A stretch of DNA of 64,000 nucleotides, taken from the NCBI GenBank assembly GCA_964555585.1, contig CAZKSN010000004.1, forward strand, positions 22,874-86,873, written 5' to 3'. Positions 52,975 to 60,538 of the stretch are shown here, in pieces; within the stretch, counting starts at the first letter, position 1; each line of letters begins with the position of its first letter. The DNA is from CAZKSN01 sp964555585. GTDB lineage: Bacteria; Bacillota_I; Bacilli_A; RF39; UBA660. The notes beneath the pieces were generated by a model. That model ran no database searches. It was not told where the DNA came from and saw nothing but the letters and a program-made list of their open reading frames with translations. A program made the translations under genes and the position numbers.

Positions 52975-53175
52975 ATGAAAAAAGGAATACATCCAGCAAT
53001 GAAGGAATGCAAAGTTAAATGTGCATGTGGAAATGAATTTACAGTGAAATCTCAAAAGGAAGAAATGTTCTTAGAAACATGTGATAAATGTCATTCATTT
53101 TATACTGGAAAATATAAAACTGCAAAAACAGGTAATGTTCAGAAGTTTAGAAATAAATATGGAATAGAGGAGTAA
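52975..53175 (+). CDS. rpmE: 50S ribosomal protein L31, zinc-binding type
   Basis: A 66-residue protein with the zinc ligands of the C+ form: a CKVKCACG segment at about 12-19 and CDKCH at about 37-41, followed by FYTGKYKTAKTGN. AAGGAGG precedes the ATG. It has its own promoter and terminator. The zinc-free paralogue is not in this window. Confidence 0.95.
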   Translation: MKKGIHPAMKECKVKCACGNEFTVKSQKEEMFLETCDKCHSFYTGKYKTAKTGNVQKFRNKYGIEE

Positions 53176-53195
53176 ACAACAGTTTACTTTTTTTA
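53171..53195 (+). terminator. Terminator of rpmE
   Basis: AGTAAAC (53171-53177) pairs with GTTTACT (53182-53188), a 7-bp stem with a tight loop, then a T-run. The stop codon is in the left arm. Confidence 0.8.
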
Positions 53196-53228
53196 TAAAA
53201 AAAATTATAATTAAAATAGGTGAAAAAT

Positions 53229-53672
53229 ATGAGAATCGGAATAGCATGTGATCATAGAGGTGTTGAATTAAAAAGACAAATAGTTTTTTATTTAAGAGGT
53301 AAAGTGGAAAAACTTGTTGATTTTGGCACTAATTCTGAAGAAAGCGTTGATTATCCATTATATGCTCAAGTAGTTGGGGAAAAGATAAAATCTAATGAGA
53401 TTGATCTTGGCATTTTAATATGCGGAACTGGAATAGGGATGTGCATAGCGGCTAATAAGATTAAGAGTATAAGATGTGCTAATGTCAATAGTGAAGAAGA
53501 GGCTTCCTTAGCTAGAAGTCATAACAATGCAAATATTATTTCAATTAGAGCAGATTTTCCAGTTGATACTTCAATAAAGCTAATAGAAACATTTATTAAC
53601 ACTTCTTTTTCTGGAGAAGAAAGACATGTTAGAAGATTAAAGGAAATAGAAAATTTAGAAAAACAATCATAA
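53229..53672 (+). CDS. rpiB: Ribose-5-phosphate isomerase B
   Basis: RpiB/LacA/LacB-family isomerase of 147 residues that interconverts ribose 5-phosphate and ribulose 5-phosphate. IACDHRGVELK near 5, the catalytic Cys in ICGTGIGMCIAANK near 65 and ARSHNNANIISI near 95 are the family's blocks. The ATG at 53229 is used; the GTG nine bases upstream is in the AGGTGA ribosome site. Bacillus also has an rpiB homologue (ywlF) in this neighbourhood. Confidence 0.93.
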   Translation: MRIGIACDHRGVELKRQIVFYLRGKVEKLVDFGTNSEESVDYPLYAQVVGEKIKSNEIDLGILICGTGIGMCIAANKIKSIRCANVNSEEEASLARSHNNANIISIRADFPVDTSIKLIETFINTSFSGEERHVRRLKEIENLEKQS

Positions 53673-53695
53673 TTTATTGATATATCTCATATATT
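53667..53695 (+). promoter_or_regulatory. Candidate sigma-E promoter of spoIID
   Basis: TCATAAT (53667-53673), 14 bases, CATATATT (53688-53695). This is close to the sigma-E consensus (KMATATT, N14, CATACANT), and the predicted start, 7 bases on, is 53702: the first base of the spoIID ATG. Confidence 0.55.
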
Positions 53696-53712
53696 TTTAA
53701 TATGAGATATTT
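53682..53712 (+). terminator. rpiB terminator overlapping the spoIID start codon
   Basis: ATATCTCATAT (53682-53692) pairs perfectly with ATATGAGATAT (53700-53710), 11 bp, loop 7, followed by a T-rich stretch. The spoIID ATG (53702) is inside the right arm. Confidence 0.7.
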
Positions 53713-54577
53713 ATTTATAATTGTATTATTTTTAATACCAATTTTTTTCATATCAAGAATTTTTTATAATGAAGAAGACACTGTACAAGAAAATACTGTA
53801 GAGAATATAAATAATGAATATTCTGATTTAGAAGATTATATTGTCGGAGTTGTTGCCTGTGAAATGCCTGCTTCATTTGAGTATGAAGCTTTAAAAGCTA
53901 TGGCAGTTGCAGCCAGAACCTTTTCATTAAATAAATTGGAAAACAATCCAGACTATAATTACAGAGAAGCAAAAAATGATCAATGCTATAATGATAAAAC
54001 TGAAATGCAAAATAAATGGGGAAAAGATTATGAGAAATACTATAATAAGATAAAAAATGCTGTTGAAGATACTAAAGGAATGTATATTTCATACAATAAT
54101 GAACCTATTGAATCTTTTTACTTTTCAACTTCAAACGGATATACAGAAAATGTTGAAAACGTTTTTAAAGAAAAAATTGAATATTTAATTAGTGTTTCTT
54201 CACCTTGGGATGTTGAAACAAAAAATTTTGAAAAAACAATTTCATATTCAGAAACTGAATTTTTAAAATTATTAAAAATAAATGCTAATAAAGTATATAA
54301 AATAGATATACTGGGTTACACTGGTTCAAATAGAGTAGAAAAAATTTTAATAAACAACAAAACATATACAGGAATAGAATTTAGAAAATTATTGAATCTC
54401 AGATCTACTGATTTTATAGTAAAAGAAACTGATAATAAAATTAATATTACTACAAAAGGATATGGTCATGGAGTTGGAATGAGTCAGTATGGCGCTAACG
54501 GAATGGCAAAAGAAGGAAAAAAATATACTGAAATATTAAAATATTATTATCAAAATGTTGAAATAAAAGAAGTATAA
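53702..54577 (+). CDS. spoIID: Stage II sporulation protein D (lytic transglycosylase)
   Basis: Mother-cell membrane enzyme that cuts peptidoglycan during engulfment. An N-terminal anchor (about 2-21) is followed by the SpoIID domain: EDYIVGVVACEMPASFEYEA (about 43-62), LKAMAVAARTFSLNK, and the C-terminal GYGHGVGMSQYGANGMA near 257. The catalytic Glu of family members is in the CEMPASF segment. 291 residues. There is no ribosome site; the ATG lies in the rpiB terminator stem, and a sigma-E-like promoter would start at the ATG, so a leaderless mRNA is possible. Confidence 0.95.
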   Translation: MRYLFIIVLFLIPIFFISRIFYNEEDTVQENTVENINNEYSDLEDYIVGVVACEMPASFEYEALKAMAVAARTFSLNKLENNPDYNYREAKNDQCYNDKTEMQNKWGKDYEKYYNKIKNAVEDTKGMYISYNNEPIESFYFSTSNGYTENVENVFKEKIEYLISVSSPWDVETKNFEKTISYSETEFLKLLKINANKVYKIDILGYTGSNRVEKILINNKTYTGIEFRKLLNLRSTDFIVKETDNKINITTKGYGHGVGMSQYGANGMAKEGKKYTEILKYYYQNVEIKEV

Positions 54578-54623
54578 TTTTGATAAATATGTTCACACTT
54601 ATAATATAGGAGAGTGAATATAT

Positions 54624-55250
54624 ATGTTAAAATTAAAAAAATGGGTAATGCCAAGTATCTATGTAGTATCTGTGATTGCCGTAATAGGAGTGGTGTTTTT
54701 AACTATAAGCAGTATTAGTAAATATTTAAATGATTCTGTCAATTATAAATATTCAATTGATAATGTTTTTGAAGATATTACTCCAGTTATAAATAATGAT
54801 ACCACTATTATAAAGCCTTATTTGTCTGATACGGTAAAAGTTGGAAAATATTTTTATGACTTTGAAGGCACTACTGAAGAACAGGTAAATTCAATAATAT
54901 ATTATGAAGGTACATATATGCAGAACTCCGGTGTAGATTACATTAGTGATGAAACTTTTGATATAGTGTCAATACTAGATGGTGAAGTATTTAAAATAAG
55001 TAAAGATGATACATTGGGAAATACAGTTCAGATTAAACATAATAATGATTTAATAAGTATTTATCAAGGTATTGATAATATAGCTATTAAACAGGGGTCA
55101 AAAATTAATCAGGGCGACATTGTTGGCACAAGCGGAAAATCAATTATAAATCCAGAATATAAGAATTATCTTCATTTTGAAATATATTATAAAGGAAAAT
55201 TAATGGATCCCGAAAATTTATATTCATTGACTGTAGAAGACTTGGAATAG
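54624..55250 (+). CDS. spoIIQ: SpoIIQ-like M23 (LytM) domain protein
   Basis: Forespore membrane protein that pairs with SpoIIIAH across the septum. One membrane segment at about 8-30; LytM domain at about 105-200 with LGNTVQIKHNN and a C-terminal LHFEIYYKGK. The usual metal pattern is damaged: the final HxH reads YLHFEI, and the first His-Asp pair is not evident, as in Bacillus SpoIIQ, which is inactive as a peptidase (in clostridia it is active). 208 residues. GGAGAG precedes the ATG. The spoIID-spoIIQ-spoIIID order is that of Bacillus. Confidence 0.9.
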   Translation: MLKLKKWVMPSIYVVSVIAVIGVVFLTISSISKYLNDSVNYKYSIDNVFEDITPVINNDTTIIKPYLSDTVKVGKYFYDFEGTTEEQVNSIIYYEGTYMQNSGVDYISDETFDIVSILDGEVFKISKDDTLGNTVQIKHNNDLISIYQGIDNIAIKQGSKINQGDIVGTSGKSIINPEYKNYLHFEIYYKGKLMDPENLYSLTVEDLE

Positions 55251-55262
55251 TCTTTTTTTTTC
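55237..55262 (+). terminator. Terminator of spoIIQ
   Basis: AAGACT (55237-55242) and AGTCTT (55249-55254) around a 6-base loop, then eight or more T. The stop codon is in the hairpin. Confidence 0.8.
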
Positions 55263-55309
55263 ATAAAAAATAAAATAAAAAATATACTTTACTAAAGAGG
55301 TGGACAATA

Positions 55310-55561
55310 ATTAAAAAAAGTATAATCAGTAGAGTATATGATGAAAGTAAATATATAATTAGTACTGAAAAAACTGTGAGAGAAGTTGCATCTGTTTTCA
55401 ATGTGAGTAAAAGCACAGTTCACAAAGATTTACATGAAAGATTAAAAGAAATAAATTTTGATTTATATAACAAGATTCAAAAAATTATGAAAAAACATAT
55501 TGAAACCAGGCATATTAAAGGAGGAGAATCAACAAGAATAAAATATAGTAAAAATAAATAA
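55310..55561 (+). CDS. spoIIID: Mother-cell transcription factor SpoIIID, probable ATT start
   Basis: Small DNA-binding protein that adjusts the sigma-E regulon. The helix-turn-helix REVASVFNVSKSTVHKDLHE and the basic tail RHIKGGESTRIKYSKNK match Bacillus SpoIIID closely. Homology extends upstream of the first GTG (55376). Translating from ATT at 55310, 6-7 bases after the AGAGGTGG ribosome site, gives exactly the same N-terminal length (24 residues to the TVR) as the Bacillus protein. No ATG, GTG or TTG is in frame there. 83 residues. Confidence 0.9.
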   Translation: MKKSIISRVYDESKYIISTEKTVREVASVFNVSKSTVHKDLHERLKEINFDLYNKIQKIMKKHIETRHIKGGESTRIKYSKNK

Positions 55562-55590
55562 TAAATTAAGTTTATTATTTTATTTTGTTG
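55556..55590 (+). terminator. Terminator of spoIIID
   Basis: AAATAATAAA (55556-55565) pairs with TTTATTATTT (55571-55580), 10 bp, loop 5, followed by TATTTTGTTG. AT-only, so moderate strength. Confidence 0.55.
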
Positions 55591-55656
55591 TTTATTTGAT
55601 CCAAAAATGTTATTATGTATATTGACAGTAGTACACAAGAATAGGAGTAAGTAATT

Positions 55657-56367
55657 TTGATTTATTTTATTATAGTAGAAGATCAAAGGCTCCAAAGAAA
55701 CTATATTTCTAATTTAGTCATGAAATATATGATGAAAAATAAATTAGAATTTGATATTAAAGAATTTGATTCTGATACTAAAGAATTAAGAGATTTAATT
55801 AAAAATAATGAACATAATCATATTTATGTTTTGGATTTCCAGCTTTCTAATACTAATGCGATAGAGATTTCCAGACTTATAAGAGAAAAAGATTGGAGAA
55901 GTCCAATTATAGTTTTTTCTGAATTTGGCGGAATGGCATATGAGACTTTTAAACAAAGATTACAAATATTGGATTTTGTTAATAAACAATTTGAAGCAGA
56001 AAAAAATTTATATGAATTATTTGATATATGCTTAAATCAACTAGATGTTAAGGATACTTTAAAAATAAAATCAAAAGGTGTGGATTATACTATTCCTTTT
56101 GAAAAGATAATATATATTTATAGGGATACTTTTGAAAGAAAATTAGTAATTGTAACTAATAATTTAGAATATAAAATCAACATGTGCTTGAAGTCAATAA
56201 TACATCTCCTAGATGGCAGATTTAAGCTTACACATAAAGCTTGTATTGTTAATATAGATAAAATAGAAGCTTTCGTGTGGAATGAAGGTAAAATTGTTTT
56301 TAGAAATGGATTTGAAACGTATCTTCTTTCAAAAACACATAAAAAAGAGTTGATGAAATATGTATAA
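55657..56367 (+). CDS. agrA: Response regulator, LytTR family (AgrA-like)
   Basis: A 236-residue regulator: receiver domain (about 1-120) with the acidic pair ED near 8-9 and the phospho-acceptor Asp in YVLDFQLSN near 59, then a LytTR DNA-binding domain (about 138-236, with IIYIYRDTFERKLVIVT and KLTHKACIVNIDKIE). The order with a GHKL kinase, AgrB and AgrD identifies it as AgrA-like. The start is TTG, 9 bases after AGGAG. It overlaps agrC by 8 bases. Confidence 0.9.
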   Translation: MIYFIIVEDQRLQRNYISNLVMKYMMKNKLEFDIKEFDSDTKELRDLIKNNEHNHIYVLDFQLSNTNAIEISRLIREKDWRSPIIVFSEFGGMAYETFKQRLQILDFVNKQFEAEKNLYELFDICLNQLDVKDTLKIKSKGVDYTIPFEKIIYIYRDTFERKLVIVTNNLEYKINMCLKSIIHLLDGRFKLTHKACIVNIDKIEAFVWNEGKIVFRNGFETYLLSKTHKKELMKYV

Positions 56368-57670
56368 CTTTATTATTTCATTAGTTGGAATTCTTTTTTG
56401 TAATATTATTTGTATAAGATGTTATAAATTAATTTCCAATTATAAAAATAATTTAGTCAATATATTAAATATTATATTAATTATAATTTTTTCAATCGCA
56501 GTTTATTATAATAATCAGTATAATCATACTCCAAGTAGACTAATCATAAATTTTTTAATAATTTATATTTTATTATTAATTGTTTTTAAAGAAAAATTTG
56601 CTATTACATTAATAAAAACAATCACTATTTATTTTTTACTATGTTTTTTTGAAATTTTACTTATGTTTTCAATTGCTATTTCAAACGAAATTAATTTAGC
56701 TGAATATGATCTTCAATATTTTGTAAAAACATTATATTCCATAAATGTATCATTATTTACACTTTTGTTTTTTGAAATAAATAAAATTAGAAGAGTAATA
56801 ATAAAGTTATATAAAATATTACTGAATGACAATAGCAAATTAATTAAAAGTATAATATATATACTTATTTTTATTATTGTAATATTAATTTTTAATGCTT
56901 CAATAAAATTATCTATTACAATTTATATAACACATATATTAATTTTTACAATTTCATTGTTATTTGTTGTCATTCTTGTTGTACAATATTTTAAAGTTAA
57001 AAAATCAGAAAATAAAGAAAAAGTATTAATAGAATGTTTATCAAAATATGAAAAGCTAATAGATATAGATAGAATCAACAAACATGAATTGTTAAATAAC
57101 CTGCTGATATTAAGAAGTTTTGAAAATAAAAACAGTATAAAGTATAAAGAAACACTGAATTCAATGATTAATGAATATGAAAGTAAAAATAATAAAATTA
57201 CAACTAATTTATGCAATTTGCCTTCAGGATTAAAAGGTTTATTATATTATAAGATTCATGAAATAAGTAATCAAAATATCAATATAAATGTATATATATC
57301 ACCTAAAGTACTAATAATTTTAGAAAAGCTGAATGCAAAAGTATTTATGAAATTATGCAAAATAATTGGAATTCTATTGGATAATGCTAAAGAAGCGAGT
57401 GAAATATCTAAAGAAAAAGAAATAATAATTGATATTTATAAAGAAAAAAATAATATTATTTTCTATATAGAAAATTCTACTAAAGAAAATATAAATATAT
57501 CAAAAATTTATAATAAAAATTACAGTACTAAAGGAAAAAACAGAGGTTTAGGATTATATATTTTAAATAACATAATTAAGAATACTCCTGAATTTGAGAT
57601 TAATCAAAATTTAAATAAGAATAGATTTATTTCAATATTAAAAATAAAAAACAAAAAAACTCTTTCTTAA
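56360..57670 (+). CDS. agrC: Sensor histidine kinase, GHKL type (AgrC-like)
   Basis: Receptor for the autoinducing peptide. About six membrane helices occupy residues 1-205, then a dimerisation helix with the phospho-acceptor His in INKHELLNNLL near 243, and a GHKL ATPase domain with LLDNAKEASE near 340 (N box) and KNRGLGLYIL near 398 (G box). 436 residues. It is the second gene of the agrA-agrC pair and converges on agrD. Confidence 0.9.
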   Translation: MYNFIISLVGILFCNIICIRCYKLISNYKNNLVNILNIILIIIFSIAVYYNNQYNHTPSRLIINFLIIYILLLIVFKEKFAITLIKTITIYFLLCFFEILLMFSIAISNEINLAEYDLQYFVKTLYSINVSLFTLLFFEINKIRRVIIKLYKILLNDNSKLIKSIIYILIFIIVILIFNASIKLSITIYITHILIFTISLLFVVILVVQYFKVKKSENKEKVLIECLSKYEKLIDIDRINKHELLNNLLILRSFENKNSIKYKETLNSMINEYESKNNKITTNLCNLPSGLKGLLYYKIHEISNQNININVYISPKVLIILEKLNAKVFMKLCKIIGILLDNAKEASEISKEKEIIIDIYKEKNNIIFYIENSTKENINISKIYNKNYSTKGKNRGLGLYILNNIIKNTPEFEINQNLNKNRFISILKIKNKKTLS

Positions 57671-57686
57671 CTGAAAGAGTTCTTTA
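57657..57686. terminator. Bidirectional terminator between agrC and agrD
   Basis: AACTCTTTC (57658-57666) pairs with GAAAGAGTT (57673-57681), 9 bp with a 6-base loop; A-rich on the left and T-rich on the right. It contains the agrC stop and ends both convergent units. Confidence 0.8.
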
Positions 57687-57688
57687 AT

Positions 57689-57808
57689 TTATTTTATTAA
57701 GCTGCTTGGTGTATTTGGTTCTTCAAATACTACAATCCAACAGGCACCTGATGCAGTGAGTGCTACCAAGCTACCAATGAATGTTAATACAGACGCTACA
57801 ATTTTCAT
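57689..57808 (-). CDS. agrD: AgrD-type autoinducing peptide precursor
   Basis: A 39-residue peptide gene. Residues 1-20 form an amphipathic leader (MKIVASVLTFIGSLVALTAS), then GACWIVVF with the ring Cys at position 23, and the acidic recognition tail EEPNTPSSLIK. This is the cyclic-lactone autoinducer layout: AgrB would cut after the hydrophobic run, before EE-P, and close a thiolactone on Cys23, giving a ring of five or six residues beginning CWIVV. AAGGAGG lies 6 bases before the ATG. It follows agrB on the minus strand. Confidence 0.92.
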   Translation of the reverse strand: MKIVASVLTFIGSLVALTASGACWIVVFEEPNTPSSLIK

Positions 57809-57831
57809 TTTTTACCTCCTTTTTATTATAT

Positions 57832-57887
57832 TTAAACTTAAGTTTAACTTTTTTTATAAAATAAATAATTGTTATACTTAAGTTTAA
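57832..57887. repeat. Repeated palindrome between agrB and agrD
   Basis: TTAAACTTAAGTTTAA (57832-57847) is a perfect 16-bp palindrome over the agrB stop; ACTTAAGTTTAA recurs at 57876-57887, 40 bases away in the same orientation. Possible protein-binding site or mRNA structure before agrD. Confidence 0.45.
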
Positions 57888-58443
57888 AAATTTTATAACT
57901 TATAGGAATCATTAACAATGTTTCTGTTAACATAGAAAATAACAAAATATTACTTAAAATATTGTTTTTTAAAAATAAAATTAAAATAAAATATACAAAA
58001 GCAGTTATTAAACATAAAATTTTAAATGCCAATCTTCTTTTTTTATTAATGAGGGGTCTATCTTCTGTATCTGCCGGAGCATATTTATATATTAAAAATA
58101 TTAACGTGATTGATGCAATAGTTTTTACTTCAAAAGGTATAATTAAAATTGTTGAAATATATGAAAAAAGTATAAATATTAATATAGATAAAATCCAGCA
58201 ATGCCAACTTTTCTTTGCGTGCATACCAAAACCGCTAACTCTTAATAAACCAAAAAAAATAAATAATAAAATTGTTTCTTTAATTGTTCCGATCAAATAT
58301 GAAATTAATAGTATTACTAAAGTTTTAGACAATGTTATATATAGGGTTTCTAAACCGTATTTAATTTCTAATAATTTATTATTATCGTAATGATAATATT
58401 TATTAATAATATGCAACGCATTATCTAAAATCTTTTTTCTCAT
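57844..58443 (-). CDS. agrB: AgrB-type peptide maturation protease
   Basis: Membrane cysteine endopeptidase that trims and cyclises AgrD. The active-site region LRVSGFGMHAKKSWHCW (about 69-85) gives the catalytic His and Cys; five or six membrane helices surround it. 199 residues. The ATG at 58443 follows GAGG; the TTG twelve bases upstream includes that site. It is transcribed leftward into agrD. The strand is opposite to agrAC and head-on to replication. Confidence 0.93.
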   Translation of the reverse strand: MRKKILDNALHIINKYYHYDNNKLLEIKYGLETLYITLSKTLVILLISYLIGTIKETILLFIFFGLLRVSGFGMHAKKSWHCWILSILIFILFSYISTILIIPFEVKTIASITLIFLIYKYAPADTEDRPLINKKRRLAFKILCLITAFVYFILILFLKNNILSNILLFSMLTETLLMIPISYKIFKLKYNNYLFYKKS

Positions 58444-58456
58444 AAAATACCTCAAT

Positions 58457-58492
58457 TATATCGTAAGCTATAAATATATTGTAAGTTATAAA
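58457..58492. repeat. Tandem 18-bp direct repeat upstream of agrB
   Basis: TATATCGTAAGCTATAAA (58457-58474) and TATATTGTAAGTTATAAA (58475-58492) lie back to back with 16 of 18 bases the same. They end 13 bases before the agrB ATG. A likely binding site for the LytTR regulator, which recognises direct repeats. The remaining bases to the csp promoter (58493-58672) are very AT-rich and show no gene. Confidence 0.6.
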
Positions 58493-58672
58493 TAATTAAA
58501 CAAAGAAAAAAATGTTTTATTTATACAGATAATTGATTTAAATAAAAAATAATAAATATTGATTAAGATTTTATATATTTCATTCAACAATATATTTATA
58601 TAAAGCGATTTTTTTATAAAAAAATAAATAATTATATATCATTTTTATAGTATGTAAAAAAAATGTCGTATT

Positions 58673-58701
58673 TTTACGTTTGATATAAATTGAAATAATA
58701 T
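58673..58701 (+). promoter_or_regulatory. Promoter of the cold-shock gene
   Basis: TTTACG (58673-58678), 17 bases, TAATAT (58696-58701). The leader would be about 40 bases, short for a cold-shock gene. Confidence 0.5.
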
Positions 58702-58747
58702 AAATTATTACTTATGATTTATATATAAGAAAGGGTAGGTGTGAGTT

Positions 58748-58969
58748 ATGCAAAAAGGAAGAGTGAAATGGTTTAATAATGAGAAAGGATATGGATTCAT
58801 TGAAAGTGGTAGTGATTTTAGCGAAGACATATTTGTTCATTATTCTGCAATTGATTGTGAAGGATATAAAACTCTTAGAGAAGGCGATATTGTTGAATTT
58901 ACTGTAATCAAAACCGCTAAAGGTAATCAAGCGATAAATGTCAAAGAAGTAAAACTAACTACAGTTTAA
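58748..58969 (+). CDS. csp: Cold-shock domain protein
   Basis: RNA chaperone of 73 residues with a single cold-shock domain: RNP1 KGYGFIES at about 13-20 and RNP2 DIFVHYSAI at about 27-35. AGGGTAGGTG precedes the ATG. It is a one-gene unit between its own promoter and a strong terminator. Confidence 0.95.
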   Translation: MQKGRVKWFNNEKGYGFIESGSDFSEDIFVHYSAIDCEGYKTLREGDIVEFTVIKTAKGNQAINVKEVKLTTV

Positions 58970-58979
58970 GAAATAAGCT

Positions 58980-59009
58980 TAAACACATATTAACCTATGT
59001 GTTTTTTTG
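58980..59009 (+). terminator. Terminator of csp
   Basis: AAACACATA pairs with TATGTGTTT around a short loop, then seven T. Confidence 0.88.
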
Positions 59010-59074
59010 TAAAAAAATATATAAACTATAAAAAATAATTAAAATATGATAAACTAATATCAGAGGTAGGTTAA

Positions 59075-59593
59075 ATGAAATATTTTGTTAGAGGAGAAAA
59101 TTTAGAAGTTACAAATAACATAAAAAATTATGTTATAGAAAAACTTTCCAAAGTAGATAAATACTTGGAAAAACCGGAAGTAACTGAAGCGAGAATATTA
59201 TTAAAAACAAGATTAAATAGTAAAAAAATTGAAGTAACAATTATAGTGAATAGTTATTTTTTAAGAGCTGAGGAAGAACATGAAGATATGTATGCTGCAA
59301 TTGATTTAGTTACTGATAAAATAGAAAGACAGTTTAAAAAATATAGAGAAAAATTAATTTCAAGACATAAAAAAAATAATTTTAATGATTTAATTGAAAA
59401 TATAAAAGAAGATAATGAAGAAATTGTAAAAGTTAAGAATATATTTTTAAAGCCAATGGATAAAAAAGAGGCAATAATTCAGATGGAATTGTTGAGTCAT
59501 ACATTCTTTGTATTTAAAGATAGAGAAACAAAGAAAATTTGTGTTTTATATAAGAGAAAAGATGGAAACTACGGCTTGTTGGAAACAGAATAA
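59075..59593 (+). CDS. hpf: Ribosome hibernation promoting factor, long form
   Basis: Binds idle ribosomes and joins them into 100S dimers. The N-terminal domain (about 1-100, YFVRGENLEVTNNIKNYV and the basic RQFKKYREKLISRHKK) is followed by the C-terminal dimerisation domain (about 118-172, VKNIFLKPMDKKEAIIQMEL). 172 residues, the long Firmicutes form. AGAGGTAGG precedes the ATG. It stands before the lipid kinase gene by 11 bases. Confidence 0.95.
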   Translation: MKYFVRGENLEVTNNIKNYVIEKLSKVDKYLEKPEVTEARILLKTRLNSKKIEVTIIVNSYFLRAEEEHEDMYAAIDLVTDKIERQFKKYREKLISRHKKNNFNDLIENIKEDNEEIVKVKNIFLKPMDKKEAIIQMELLSHTFFVFKDRETKKICVLYKRKDGNYGLLETE

Positions 59594-59604
59594 ATAGGAG
59601 ATTT

Positions 59605-60528
59605 ATGAAAAAGTGCGTTGTAATTTATAATCCTCAAAGTGGTAAACTTACAAATGAAAACACATTAAAAAGTTTAAAAAGTATTTTAGAAAAATATGAT
59701 TTTAAATCTGAGATTATCTACACAAAATGTCATGGAGATGCAATAGGAATAATGAAAGATTTAGATTCAGTTGACTTAGTAATTGGTGCCGGTGGAGATG
59801 GCACTCTAAATGAAATAATAACTGGAAATTTAATGAGAAAAGAAAAACTATTGGTTGCACATTTACCTTTTGGAACTGCTAATGATGTTGCTAAAATGTA
59901 TGGATTAACACAAAATTATCTAAGAAATCTGGATCTATTACTTTCTGGAATAGTGAAAAATGTAGATATTTGCCTGATAAACAATCAGCCTTTTGTATAT
60001 GTTGCATGTATGGGATCTTACGTTGATATAGCTTACGCTACTCCAAGAAAGCTAAAAGAAAAATATGGAAGATTGGCATACATAATTTATGGTATTAAAC
60101 AATTAAAAAAGAACTTTCAATTTTATAATGTTAAATATAAAGTAAATGATGTTGAAAAAAGAGGTATTTTTTCATTTATTTTTATAACAAATAGTAATCG
60201 TGTAGGTGGAGTAAATAATCTGTATTCAGATATTAAATTAAATGATAATATGTATGAAGTATTAATGTGCAATATAAAAAATAATTGGGATATTATAAAA
60301 GCAATACACTTTTTAAAAAGGAGAGAAATAAATAATCTTCCAGGTTTTGTTTACTATAAAACAAATAATTTAGAAATAGAATTTGATAAGATTCCAACAG
60401 CTTCATGGTGTATTGATGGAGAAGAATATAAGGAAAATACAAAAAAATATTTCATAAAAATTAATAAGGAAATTAACATGCTTGTGCCAACTAAAAATAT
60501 AGAAAAACTTTTTGAAAATAATGAATAA
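59605..60528 (+). CDS. Diacylglycerol kinase family lipid kinase (DgkB/YegS-like)
   Basis: A 307-residue soluble lipid kinase. The nucleotide-binding motif GAGGDGTLNEIITG is at about 58-71, preceded by NPQSGKL near 9-15, and LPFGTANDVAK near 88 completes the active site. The C-terminal part holds the lipid-binding sandwich. DgkB in Gram-positives recycles diacylglycerol from lipoteichoic acid synthesis; the substrate here is inferred. It precedes a cation exchanger by 10 bases. Confidence 0.9.
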   Translation: MKKCVVIYNPQSGKLTNENTLKSLKSILEKYDFKSEIIYTKCHGDAIGIMKDLDSVDLVIGAGGDGTLNEIITGNLMRKEKLLVAHLPFGTANDVAKMYGLTQNYLRNLDLLLSGIVKNVDICLINNQPFVYVACMGSYVDIAYATPRKLKEKYGRLAYIIYGIKQLKKNFQFYNVKYKVNDVEKRGIFSFIFITNSNRVGGVNNLYSDIKLNDNMYEVLMCNIKNNWDIIKAIHFLKRREINNLPGFVYYKTNNLEIEFDKIPTASWCIDGEEYKENTKKYFIKINKEINMLVPTKNIEKLFENNE

Positions 60529-60538
60529 ATGGTGAAAC

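Noticed and set aside
57962..58390. Plus-strand frame of 142 codons inside agrB
   Set aside because: It is the antisense of agrB, whose membrane segments and His-Cys active site are clearly recognisable; it has no ribosome site.
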